DNA of 64,000 nt from an uncultured Lachnospiraceae bacterium (GTDB lineage Bacteria > Bacillota > Clostridia > Lachnospirales > Lachnospiraceae). The position numbers and the translations under genes were made by a program. Below are positions 34,559-43,600 of this stretch, piece after piece. The stretch spans positions 1 through 64,000 of the forward strand of contig CAJTMC010000016.1 of assembly GCA_910577115.1 (NCBI GenBank). Direction: 5' to 3'. Every line of letters starts with the position of its first letter. Position 1 is the first letter of the stretch. The notes beneath the pieces are model-generated. The model ran no database searches and had not been told where the DNA came from. It saw only the letters and a list, made by a program, of their open reading frames with translations.

Positions 34559-35677
34559 TCAAATAGTTTCTTCTGTATTGCAAAACAATTGATTGGTATT
34601 ATTGTATTTCAGTTTTTTTATTAGCTTGCTATTACGGAGAAAATCTTTAAGTAATTCTTTTTCTTCTTCTATGTATCCCATTGCTTTGTACATATTACGT
34701 TGGAGGTATCCGGGGTTTTGCTGCAAGAAAGTGAGAACTTCGTCAGCAATTTTGTGATAAGTAGTTAAATAGGAAAGTTCCGCGAGACCGTCATCGGGAT
34801 AATAGGCTTTTGCCTCAATACATTTATTGATTGCCTTTTCCGCCATATCCCATTTTCCTAATTGCATATAGAGTTCTGGCAATAAGTCGCGACAGGCTAA
34901 TTCCGGTGGAGCATCAAATTTTGCTGCTATATAAGGTGCCATAAATTCTGATAATTTTTTTAAATCGCTTTCACACATACATATTATTTTATTTGTATCA
35001 GTTTCCTTGTATGATTTCTGCTGATGTTTATAAAACAATGGGGTACAATCAGCAGGAAGAATGAAGTCTTCCTTATTGCTTATTACTGCATTAGACGGCA
35101 AATCTTCTTTGAAATAGCAGTCATATGCGCATGCGCAACTAGGGCATAAAGGAAGCTTTGGTGCGTCAGTAGCACGAAATATCTTTCCTTCAAATTGTGC
35201 ACACATAGGGCATACATTTTCATCACCTGATGTAGATATACAAACATATTCAATTTGTAAATCATAATCCTCAACTCCATCTTGAGTTTGAATTTGGGCG
35301 CGTGGCAATTTGAAATCATCATATTTTATTTTAATTTTAAATGCAGATGAACTAACAGGTGTGCTTGTACAATTTTCAGAAATATTGCAATTCGTAATTT
35401 GAGTACCTGCTTTCGGAGCATTTACGTTAGGCGTTATAAATGTACTTAGAAATTGCTTGAATTTATCCATGAAGCTATTCTTTTTAGTAGGTGTTGTATC
35501 TGTAGTGCTTTTTTGATCATATAGTTGATCATCTTCTATATTTCTTACATATTTTAAAATGTCATATGCAACTTCAACTGCTGTACGTGTATATCCAATT
35601 TTTGAATTAATTATTTTTTTCAAATCAGCATCAGACTTTTCCATATATAAGTTATATAATCTTTCGTATTCGGTCAT
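34559..35677 (-). CDS. Unknown protein in the lysogeny region, Mu F-like cysteine motif
   Basis: 372 residues. N-terminal 130 residues are helical and polar. The middle has DENVCPMCAQFEGKIF and then LPLCPSCACAY, the pattern of the Mu F/minor head protein C-terminal motif (CPxC, GKIF, PxCxC). The C-terminal part is helical with a TPR-like stretch (YMQLGKWDMAEKAINKCIEAK). It sits between integrase and repressor, where phages carry lysogenic-conversion and defence genes. Function unknown. Confidence 0.55.
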   Translation of the reverse strand: MTEYERLYNLYMEKSDADLKKIINSKIGYTRTAVEVAYDILKYVRNIEDDQLYDQKSTTDTTPTKKNSFMDKFKQFLSTFITPNVNAPKAGTQITNCNISENCTSTPVSSSAFKIKIKYDDFKLPRAQIQTQDGVEDYDLQIEYVCISTSGDENVCPMCAQFEGKIFRATDAPKLPLCPSCACAYDCYFKEDLPSNAVISNKEDFILPADCTPLFYKHQQKSYKETDTNKIICMCESDLKKLSEFMAPYIAAKFDAPPELACRDLLPELYMQLGKWDMAEKAINKCIEAKAYYPDDGLAELSYLTTYHKIADEVLTFLQQNPGYLQRNMYKAMGYIEEEKELLKDFLRNSKLIKKLKYNNTNQLFCNTEETI

Positions 35678-35731
35678 GGTGATTTTAAACTCCTGTTTTT
35701 TATTTCCCCCTCCGGTACCACTCGAAGGGTA

Positions 35732-36397
35732 TTATTTTCCCATGTTTTCTGTTCCTGTTTTCTTTAATGTCTCATCCGCTGCAACGGATGAGTTATTTTG
35801 TTCTAATTCAAAACATTTTCCGAGAATTATTATTCTATCTTTTTTACTAAGGTAGCAAAATGAGTTTAATAAATTCATTATATCTTCGGGATATTTTTGG
35901 TAATATAAAAGTATAATTTCTTCTTCGGCAGTGATTCGTTCTCTCAATGAGTTATTTAATAAATAGTCAATAGAAACATCTAATACTTCTGAAAATCGAA
36001 CTAACTCTTCTGCAATGGGTTGAACATTTCCATACCAAAGCAAGTCAAAACGATCGGTGGGTATGCAAGTTCTGCTAAGAACTTCTTCATATGAAAGATT
36101 TAGTTCTTTTGCTTTCTGCTTTATATTCCAATTAACTGTTCCATCTTCGTAAAAATAATCTTTACAAGTAGAATTCGAATTCATTTTTTTTGTGCCAACA
36201 AGCTCATCTACGGTTATACCAAAAATAGTTGCAAGTTTTTTCAGTACATCTGCGGGTGGAACATGGTCACCACTTTCATAATAGGAAACATTTCTTTGTG
36301 AAACTCCTATTTCTGTGGCTAATTTTGCTTGTGACAGATGTTTTAACTCGCGATAAAACTTTATTACTTTTCCAATTTCGTTTTGTTCATTTATCAT
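35732..36397 (-). CDS. CI-like phage repressor (XRE family)
   Basis: 221 residues. N-terminal helix-turn-helix (LSQAKLATEIGVSQRNVSYYE) and a long helical C-terminal region without a LexA-type peptidase motif. ATG 36397 follows GGAGGT; an operator (36402-36416) covers that site, so the gene should repress itself. Divergent from the Cro-like gene. Confidence 0.8.
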   Translation of the reverse strand: MINEQNEIGKVIKFYRELKHLSQAKLATEIGVSQRNVSYYESGDHVPPADVLKKLATIFGITVDELVGTKKMNSNSTCKDYFYEDGTVNWNIKQKAKELNLSYEEVLSRTCIPTDRFDLLWYGNVQPIAEELVRFSEVLDVSIDYLLNNSLRERITAEEEIILLYYQKYPEDIMNLLNSFCYLSKKDRIIILGKCFELEQNNSSVAADETLKKTGTENMGK

Positions 36398-36401
36398 TTT
36401 G

Positions 36402-36494
36402 AGAACCTCCAATTCTTATTTTAGCAAAAATATGAAAAAAAATCTTGACATAGAACTAAAAATTCTGTACTATATTTTCAGAACTGTTAATTCT
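36402..36494 (+). promoter_or_regulatory. Lysogeny switch: PR promoter and three operators
   Basis: PR: TTGACA (36445-36450), 17 bases, TACTAT (36468-36473). Operators of 15 bases with form AGAACYnnnAATTCT at 36402-36416, 36452-36466 (inside the PR spacer) and 36480-36494 (at the start site). The symmetry is AGAA...TTCT. Confidence 0.75.
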
Positions 36495-36511
36495 AAAAAA
36501 GGGGGTGTCAT

Positions 36512-36715
36512 ATGGAATCTAATAACATGAAATCTTGTCGATTGAAAAAAGGGCTATCAATGAAGGATTTGTCTTTTAAAACGCAAATATCCGAGAGATA
36601 TTTATATTTTATTGAAAATGGAGAAAAAACACCATCATTAAAAACAGCCCAAATTATTTCAAATTCACTTGAAACAAGTATTGAAGATATTTTTTTTACA
36701 CATGTCAAGAACTAA
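36512..36715 (+). CDS. Cro-like XRE regulator
   Basis: 67 residues, a bare helix-turn-helix (LSMKDLSFKTQISERYLYFIE, one XRE domain). GGGGGTG precedes the ATG. First gene of the rightward early operon. Confidence 0.8.
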   Translation: MESNNMKSCRLKKGLSMKDLSFKTQISERYLYFIENGEKTPSLKTAQIISNSLETSIEDIFFTHVKN

Positions 36716-36722
36716 CAATTCT
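36708..36722 (+). promoter_or_regulatory. Fourth operator of the switch
   Basis: AGAACTAACAATTCT, same form as the three upstream operators, overlapping the end of the Cro-like gene. May allow a DNA loop or a roadblock. Confidence 0.6.
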
Positions 36723-36757
36723 ACATATAAGTATACAGATTGGAGGTGAAAAGGAAA

Positions 36758-37231
36758 ATGTCAAATTTGACCGCAGAAACCAGCTCAAACGCATTTTATC
36801 AGGCACGTTGCGCGGCTTCGGCACACAATGAGCAGCTCAGGAGCAGGGAAGGCGCAGCAGACATAATGTCCATCGACAGGGGGCGGCTTTACAGAATAGA
36901 GAAAGGAGTAATAAATCCCTATCCGGAAGAAGTACATCTGATGGCTGATTTGTATAATGCACCGGAGCTTAGGAACTTTTACTGCACAGGAATGTGCCCG
37001 CTTGGATGTGAGGTGTCAAAGGCATCTGTTGAGGATTTGGACAGGATAACGATCAGGGTGGTTTCGGCATTCCGAAGGCTGGATGGAACAAAGGAGCTGC
37101 TGCTTGACATTACAGAAGACGGGGTTGTTTCGGATGATGAAAGACAGGACATGCGCAGGGTGCTTGAAAGCCTTGAGGAGCTGGAAGGGATTGCGCAAAG
37201 CCTGAAAATTTGGGTTAAGAAAAATTTGTAA
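36758..37231 (+). CDS. XRE-like phage regulator
   Basis: 157 residues. N-terminal helix-turn-helix (AADIMSIDRGRLYRIEKG), a CxxxC-type pair (CTGMCPLGCEV), then a helical domain that looks like a coiled coil. ATG 36758 follows GGAGGTG by nine bases. A common early-region phage protein of unknown detail. Confidence 0.65.
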   Translation: MSNLTAETSSNAFYQARCAASAHNEQLRSREGAADIMSIDRGRLYRIEKGVINPYPEEVHLMADLYNAPELRNFYCTGMCPLGCEVSKASVEDLDRITIRVVSAFRRLDGTKELLLDITEDGVVSDDERQDMRRVLESLEELEGIAQSLKIWVKKNL

Positions 37232-37242
37232 GAGGTGATACT

Positions 37243-37389
37243 TTGAAAAAATTAAAGGAAGCTATCAAAAAGGCGACAGGACATGAAGTAAAATATATCT
37301 TTTCCTATAATTTATTTCCGGGTGGATATGTCGATTATGGGACAGGAGATAAAACATGCTCAATAAAAATAGAGGACTTAGAGCTTTGA
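37243..37389 (+). CDS. Small phage protein
   Basis: 48 residues, TTG start after AGAGGTGA, ending just before the next ribosome site. Sequence begins MKKLKEAIKKATGHEV. Function unknown; supported by its spacing between co-directional genes. Confidence 0.5.
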   Translation: MKKLKEAIKKATGHEVKYIFSYNLFPGGYVDYGTGDKTCSIKIEDLEL

Positions 37390-37404
37390 GAGGAGGTACA
37401 TGAA

Positions 37405-37662
37405 GTGCAGGCATTATCAGAGGCACCGGGAGTTATTGGAAAGTCAAAGAGGCTGTATGTTACACAAAAGGATGTAATGAAACTTTTTGGATGTCAAAAA
37501 AGCTATGCATCTAAAGTCATAAAGGACATTAATACAGAAGCACAGCAAAGGGGGGAGCATACTTTTCCTGCCGGGAAAGCAAATAAATACACGTTTGCAA
37601 AAGCCTTTGCAATCCCAATGGATGATATTGAGAGGGTAATGGTTGAAGAACAGGAGGTATGA
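37405..37662 (+). CDS. Small phage DNA-binding protein (excisionase-like)
   Basis: 85 residues, GTG start after GAGGAGGT. The LYVTQKDVMKLFGCQKSYAS stretch looks like a MerR/excisionase-type helix-turn-helix. It could be the excisionase or a regulator. Confidence 0.5.
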   Translation: MQALSEAPGVIGKSKRLYVTQKDVMKLFGCQKSYASKVIKDINTEAQQRGEHTFPAGKANKYTFAKAFAIPMDDIERVMVEEQEV

Positions 37663-37663
37663 C

Positions 37664-37855
37664 ATGGCGTATTACAGTATTTGTCCGAAATGCGGTAGTC
37701 ATTTGGATCCGCAGGAAAAGTGCGACTGTGAGACAGAAAAAGCAGAAAAACAGGACTTTTTCAGCAGACATTTAAAAATGAGCCCGAAAACAGGACAGCT
37801 TGTGTTTGCGTTCGGGGATGTGGAGGCGGCATATGAGGAAAAAGGTTATTGCTAA
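37664..37855 (+). CDS. Small zinc-ribbon phage protein
   Basis: 63 residues, begins MAYYSICPKCGSHLDPQEKC with CPKC and CDC pairs. ATG 37664 follows the previous stop at once. Function unknown. Confidence 0.5.
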   Translation: MAYYSICPKCGSHLDPQEKCDCETEKAEKQDFFSRHLKMSPKTGQLVFAFGDVEAAYEEKGYC

Positions 37856-38000
37856 CCTGTGTTTGGTAATTGGGATTACTGCTTTTGCGGTTGTTGCATG
37901 GATAAGTTATTTAAACAATGCATCAACAGTAAATGTACCTGTACAGGATATAAAATATCAAATTCTTTACAAGGAGTGGTGGGATTGTTTAAAGGAATGA
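37833..38000 (+). CDS. Small membrane protein
   Basis: 55 residues with one N-terminal helix (LCLVIGITAFAVVAWISYL). GGAGG at 37822. Overlaps the previous gene by 23 bases. Function unknown. Confidence 0.5.
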   Translation: MRKKVIANLCLVIGITAFAVVAWISYLNNASTVNVPVQDIKYQILYKEWWDCLKE

Positions 38001-38287
38001 TTAATCTGCTGATTTCTGCTTCCTATGCCGCAGTGATTACATATATGGTTGGGAAATGGGGATTTTGTATGGCATACATGGAGAGAGGATATGAGGCTGT
38101 TGGCGGTGAATATCTCCTTATCCCAATGACATATTGGGCAGCAGGGGGCGCAATGCACTGTTTTATCAACGCGTTGGAGGAATGGAAACATGGGCAGAAC
38201 AGTAAAAAAGGAAGAAGTAGAAGAACTGCTTGGATACAGAATCACAAAAAGCCGGTTTCAGGAGGCGTTAAAGCTTGCGAAAAATAA
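37985..38287 (+). CDS. Small membrane protein, two helices
   Basis: About 100 residues from TTG 37985 (AAGGAG eight bases before). Hydrophobic stretches near the start (MINLLISASYAAVITYMV) and at LLIPMTYWAAGGAM, then a basic tail. Its 3' end overlaps the next gene by 98 bases, unusual even for phage. Confidence 0.45.
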   Translation: MFKGMINLLISASYAAVITYMVGKWGFCMAYMERGYEAVGGEYLLIPMTYWAAGGAMHCFINALEEWKHGQNSKKGRSRRTAWIQNHKKPVSGGVKACEK

Positions 38288-38498
38288 GCAGGAGTACATT
38301 TACAGACAGGAAAAAAGACCGGTAATCTTGCAGCAATGGTATCTTTTAAAGCTGACAGAGGAATATATAAGAAGTCTGGCATTTTCGGAAAAAACTGCGG
38401 ATTTATGCAGAATGTTGCGGAATATGGAAAAAGAGCACCCGACAAAAAGTCAAGGCGCCCACCACGATATCCATATTGTAACATCATCTGCTTTATAA
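38190..38498 (+). CDS. Small helical phage protein
   Basis: 102 residues, basic (MGRTVKKEEVEELLGYRIT). The first part resembles a short helix-turn-helix. The ATG is inside the previous frame. Function unknown. Confidence 0.5.
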   Translation: MGRTVKKEEVEELLGYRITKSRFQEALKLAKNKQEYIYRQEKRPVILQQWYLLKLTEEYIRSLAFSEKTADLCRMLRNMEKEHPTKSQGAHHDIHIVTSSAL

Positions 38499-38532
38499 AT
38501 CAAGATATAAAAACAATATGGAGGTAATTTTT

Positions 38533-39687
38533 ATGGACAATTCTAATGCATTGACTGAAATACAGTCAAAGTATCAAAACTGCAACCTGCTGATACCAGC
38601 AGCTACATCAGTGCAGATTAATCCATTTTATAAGTGTACGGTCATGGAAGTTGTGCCGGATACCTCAGATAATTCTGGTGATATTTTCAAGGTAGGAAAT
38701 ATAAAGGTTGGTGAAGATATTGACGGGAAAGCTATATATGCAGATATATTTTCGCCTGCGAAGCCACTTCTCATGAAACTGGCAACTGCCGCCGGCATTC
38801 AGTTTCATCCGGAATTCACAACTGTAATAAGGGAAAATGTAAATACATATGTTGGCAGGGCATATGGGGCAGTAAGGCTGCCCGACGGATCTTTTAAGAC
38901 GCATCCAGATACAAAACGTATATGCCTTGATGATGAAGAAGCAAAATATCGTCTTGAATTTATGGACAAGTCCATTATGGGAATAACAGACTGGAAAGCG
39001 GCAAAGTCTGCGGAAGAGATGTTCAAAGGTCATTGGGAAAATACTGATGAAACAAGAACGTACAATGGTAGGGAATACCCTGTTAAAAAGTTTGTAATTG
39101 ATGATTGTGACAGGGAGAAGTATATTGAACGTTCCGTATTAGTGAATATGACGCTTCTTAGGAAAACGGCGTCGGAAAAGGCTCAGACGGGAGCAATTCT
39201 TAGGGTTATCAGGGCACTTTTGGGAATAAAGGGCACATATCGACTGCAGGAGCTCAAAAAGCCTTTTGCAGTTCCGACTGTAACATTTTCCCCTGATTAT
39301 TCAGATGCCAGCGTAAGGCAGGCGATGTTACAGCAGGGAATGAATTCTATGGGGAATATATTTGGTGCGACATCCGCGCCGCCTGTGGCTTTGCCGTTCA
39401 ATAATGAGGCATTTGCAGATGCATTTAATCCCGAGGAAAATCTGAACAACCCTGCGTTTGCATCTGACTTTGGAGCGGAAGACGAGGACTTTTATGCAGA
39501 CTACCAACAGATGCCACAGGAAGATCCGGTACAGGAATCACAGACAGAGCCCCCGCATCAGAAAGAAACAATTGCATATCAGTGCAGTGAATGCGGGGCA
39601 GAAATTTCAGAAAGCGTTTATAAATATTCCAGCGGAAAATATGGAAAGCCGCTGTGCATGAAATGCCAGAGAGGAGCAGGGAAATGA
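38533..39687 (+). CDS. Possible single-strand annealing recombinase
   Basis: 384 residues. The N-terminal part (IPAATSVQINPFYKC) and the helix KAQTGAILRVIRALLGIK resemble RecT/Bet-type annealing proteins, which occur next to exonuclease genes; here an SbcDC-like protein follows two genes on. The C-terminal 100 residues are acidic and end in a zinc ribbon (CSECG, CMKC). ATG 38533 follows GGAGGT. Family assignment tentative. Confidence 0.45.
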   Translation: MDNSNALTEIQSKYQNCNLLIPAATSVQINPFYKCTVMEVVPDTSDNSGDIFKVGNIKVGEDIDGKAIYADIFSPAKPLLMKLATAAGIQFHPEFTTVIRENVNTYVGRAYGAVRLPDGSFKTHPDTKRICLDDEEAKYRLEFMDKSIMGITDWKAAKSAEEMFKGHWENTDETRTYNGREYPVKKFVIDDCDREKYIERSVLVNMTLLRKTASEKAQTGAILRVIRALLGIKGTYRLQELKKPFAVPTVTFSPDYSDASVRQAMLQQGMNSMGNIFGATSAPPVALPFNNEAFADAFNPEENLNNPAFASDFGAEDEDFYADYQQMPQEDPVQESQTEPPHQKETIAYQCSECGAEISESVYKYSSGKYGKPLCMKCQRGAGK

Positions 39688-40637
39688 TGAATTATATGGA
39701 TTTCAAAGAAGAAATAAAGAACAGATTTATGGAATATATGCCTGATGAGATGCGGGACATGAGAGCGTACATCCGCCGGATAACTAAAATCAATACAACA
39801 TTGGATGGACTTGTCATTTTTAGGGAAGGTAAAAAGATGCAGGTTTCCCCCGTTATTTATCTTGATAATCTGTATGATTATTACAAAGAGTGTGGGAGCT
39901 TGGAGGAAACGCTGTTAAAAGGAGTGTCCATCATGCTGGGAGCAATGAAAGAAAACATTAATGTACCTGATATACCAAATGTTAGAGAGAATATTGTATT
40001 TCAGGTTATCAACACAATACAGAACCAACAACTGCTTGCTAATCTTCCCAATCGACCTTTTCATGACCTGTCTATCATTTATAGGTGCATTGTAGGGAGA
40101 GATAATGATAACACTTTCAGTACCGTAATTAATTACAGTATTGCAGAATATATGGGATTTACCGAAGAGGATTTGTTTAGTATGGCTGCAAAGAATACCA
40201 GACGTATTTTTCCGCCATGTGTAAAAACAATGAATGATGTAATGCGTGAAATCGCTATAAAAACGGGAATGCCGACAGAAGCTGCCGACATAATGCTCGG
40301 GGAATTAGAGCTGGATCCGGTTATGTTTGTAATTTCAAATAAAATAGGAATTAATGGGGCGGTTTCTTTGCTTTATGAGGATGAACTGTACAAGCTTGCA
40401 GAGCGTTTGAAAAGTGACTTGTATATCCTTCCATCTTCTATCCATGAATGTATTGCTGTGTCTGCCGATATAGGGGATCCTGAAGAACTGGCGTGTATGG
40501 TTGCAGAAATCAATGCAAATGAGGTTGATATTGAAGAAAGGCTTTCGAATCAGGTTTATCATTATGACAAAAATTTAAGAGTACTGACACTTGCTACAGA
40601 TATGTCAAATAAAAGCCTGCAATATGCAGATGAATAA
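39684..40637 (+). CDS. DUF5688 protein
   Basis: 318 residues. NTTLDGLVIF, SPVIYLDNLYDYY and FQVINTIQNQQLL then RIFPPC are typical of DUF5688, frequent in Lachnospiraceae. It overlaps the previous gene by ATGA. Function unknown. Confidence 0.75.
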   Translation: MMNYMDFKEEIKNRFMEYMPDEMRDMRAYIRRITKINTTLDGLVIFREGKKMQVSPVIYLDNLYDYYKECGSLEETLLKGVSIMLGAMKENINVPDIPNVRENIVFQVINTIQNQQLLANLPNRPFHDLSIIYRCIVGRDNDNTFSTVINYSIAEYMGFTEEDLFSMAAKNTRRIFPPCVKTMNDVMREIAIKTGMPTEAADIMLGELELDPVMFVISNKIGINGAVSLLYEDELYKLAERLKSDLYILPSSIHECIAVSADIGDPEELACMVAEINANEVDIEERLSNQVYHYDKNLRVLTLATDMSNKSLQYADE

Positions 40638-40653
40638 AGGAGGAACATGATTT

Positions 40654-43600
40654 ATGAAAATATTACATTCAGGGGATTGGCATTTAGGCACTTTCCGTAG
40701 TCCGGTCAAAGATGGGGTAAATCTTAGGACAGAGGATACCAAGAAATGCCTTGATGAATTAGTGAGAGTAGCAGAAGAGGAAAGACCGGATTACACCCTT
40801 ATTTCCGGTGATGTATTTCATGTCGGGCGTTTGTGGTCTGACAGGTGCTGTGAGGAAATTATTACAGCGATCCATTACATTAAAGAGTTAGCATCGGTGT
40901 CAAAGCAGGTTGTTGTCATGCGCGGCACGCCGAATCATGACGGAGCAGGACAGTTCAATGTTCTTAAAGAGATGTTTGCAGACTGTCCCAATGTGCATAT
41001 TGTGACTACGCCGCAGGTTTTGGCTTTTGATAATGCGGATATTGCAGTCCTTCCGGGATTTGACAGTGGAATATACCGTACAAAGTTTCCGGGACTTTCC
41101 AAAGAGGACGAAAATGCGGCAATAACAAATGAGCTTGCCAATATTGTTACAGGTCTAAAAGCACAGTGCAGACTGGATAAAACAAGTATCCTTATGGCGC
41201 ATTATACAGTGCCCGGATGCAATACGGAAAGCGGGCAGACCATGATGCTGACGCAGTTCGAACCGGTCATTCCGCCGGAAGCATTACTGGCGGCAGATTA
41301 TGAACTGGTAGCACTGGGACATATCCACCGGCCGCAGGAAGTGCCGAACGTTCCGAATTGTTTTTACTCCGGTGCGATAAATGCCATGAACTTTAACGAT
41401 GAAGGACAGGAGAGAGGTTTTTGGATACATCAGGTGCATTCGCCCGGTGTATGGCAGAGCAGTTTCTGTAATACGCCAATTAGAGAATTTAAGACAATGT
41501 GCCTTGATAATGATGACATTATCCAGTTTAACGCAGGCGCAATTGACATGGTTGCAACTTTAAAATGGCGCGGTGAAATAGACGGGAAAATTGTTCGGAT
41601 AAATTATAGGTGCACTGATGAAAATTCAAAAGTATTAAATAAAGCGGTGTTGGAGAAAGAACTTCTTGATGATGGCGCCTTTATGGTATGGGAAATACTG
41701 CCGGATAAGATTGATGAGTTTGCAAATAGAACAGAGCTTACGAATACAACGGATCCCGAAGTAAATCTTATCAAGTATTTGGAAGAAAGGCAGATACCGC
41801 CGGAAAAGGTACAGGAGCTTGTTGCGAAAGCGAGACCGATTATTTCTGAGGCAGAAGCAGGCATGACCGCATCTGCCAATACGGGAGTATTTGAACCGGT
41901 GGAGATTTCGGTAAAAAACTATCGTAATTATGAAGAGGAAACCTTTAATTTTGAAAATATTACCTTTTGCACAATTAATGGTCAGAACGGAGCCGGAAAA
42001 AGCAGCCTGTTCATGGATGCTGTCATTGACTGCCTTTTTGAAGAACCAAGAGAGGGGGTTATCAAATATGATACAGGAAAATCCCCCTGGCTTAGAAATG
42101 ATGAAAATGCACGTTCTGGTTCGATTATGTTCACATTCCGGATTGGGGAGAAGATGTTCAGGGTAACAAGGACAAGGGCGCGTTCCGGAAAAGGAACGCT
42201 GAATATTGCACAGTCTATTGACGGGGAGTGGAAGGATTGCTCTAAGGAACGGTATAACGATACACAGCAGGAAATCTTGGACATCCTCGGCATGGATAGT
42301 TTCACATTCAAGTCCTGTGCACTTATCATGCAGGATCAGTATGGGCTTTTTTTGCAGGCTAAGCCGGAAGAGAGGATAGAGGTTCTTGGAACGTTGCTTG
42401 GACTCGGAGTTTATCAGGCTATGGAGAAAATCGCCCATGATAAAGCGAAAGCAAATGGAACAAAAAACCGTGAGCTAAAACAGGAAATAGAAATACATAG
42501 TAAAACAATATCCGATATGGGATGTCCTGATGAAGAACTAAACACATGCCGGACAGAATTGGAAGAGTATGAAAGCGTACTGAAAACGAAAATTGCGGAG
42601 AGGGATAAAAACAAACTGCTTCTTGAAAACCGTCAGGCAGCTTTAGAAAGGCGGACAAAACTGTTGGCATCTATTACTACTCTGCAGAGTAAAAAAATAG
42701 CGACAAAGCAAAACAGGGATGCCCAGCAGGCTATTGTGGACAGCAGCGAGATTATACTTGGCGATAAGGCAGAGATTGAAACGAAAGTTGCCGAACATAA
42801 AGCTCTTTTGGCGCGTGAACTGGAATTGACAGGAGAAGCTGCATTGTATTCTGCCATGAAACGTGAGGCCGAAAATTTTGCAAGGCAGGCGGAAACAGAG
42901 CAGAAAGTTATTGACGGATACAGGATAAAGGTAAAGCAAAAGGAAACTGAACTGGCTTTGGCACAGCCAACGGATCAGGATGAAATTATAAAGGAAAAGG
43001 CAGAAGAGTATACGCGGAAGAAAGCTGAATTTGAGGCATTACGGGAGAAATCGGTTGCGTATCAACAGGCAAATACAGAGTATTCCGCTGCAGTGTTCCA
43101 CCATAATGAAACAGTTAGAAAGTATAAAGAAGAGAAAAAGACAGAAGAGGAACGTAAAAGAGTATTGGAAAAAAAGGTTGCGATTCTTGCGGAATCCGGC
43201 TGTGTGGATTTGGATAATGCACACTGTAAATTCTTACAGGATGCGATAGAGGCAAAGGAGCAGCTTATACGAATGGATGCAGTGTTTGCTGATATTGAAG
43301 CAAGAATGCAGACAGAAGAATCAAAATCCAAAGCAGAAGTTGATAAGAAACACAGCATTATGAAAGAAATCGGTTTTGATGCCGCTGCACTGACACTTGT
43401 GCAAAACGAATGTACAACATTGCTGCCTTATGTTGCGAAGCTTGAGGCTATCAGGCAGAGAGAAAGCAGGACTGCCTTGTTAGGGGCTGATATTGAACAT
43501 TTGCAGGCAAACATACTTGAATCAGAAAAAAGGCTTTCTGAGGTCAGATTAAAGGGCACAGAGGCGGAACGGGAGCGTGACCAGTATGCCAAATCGTTTG

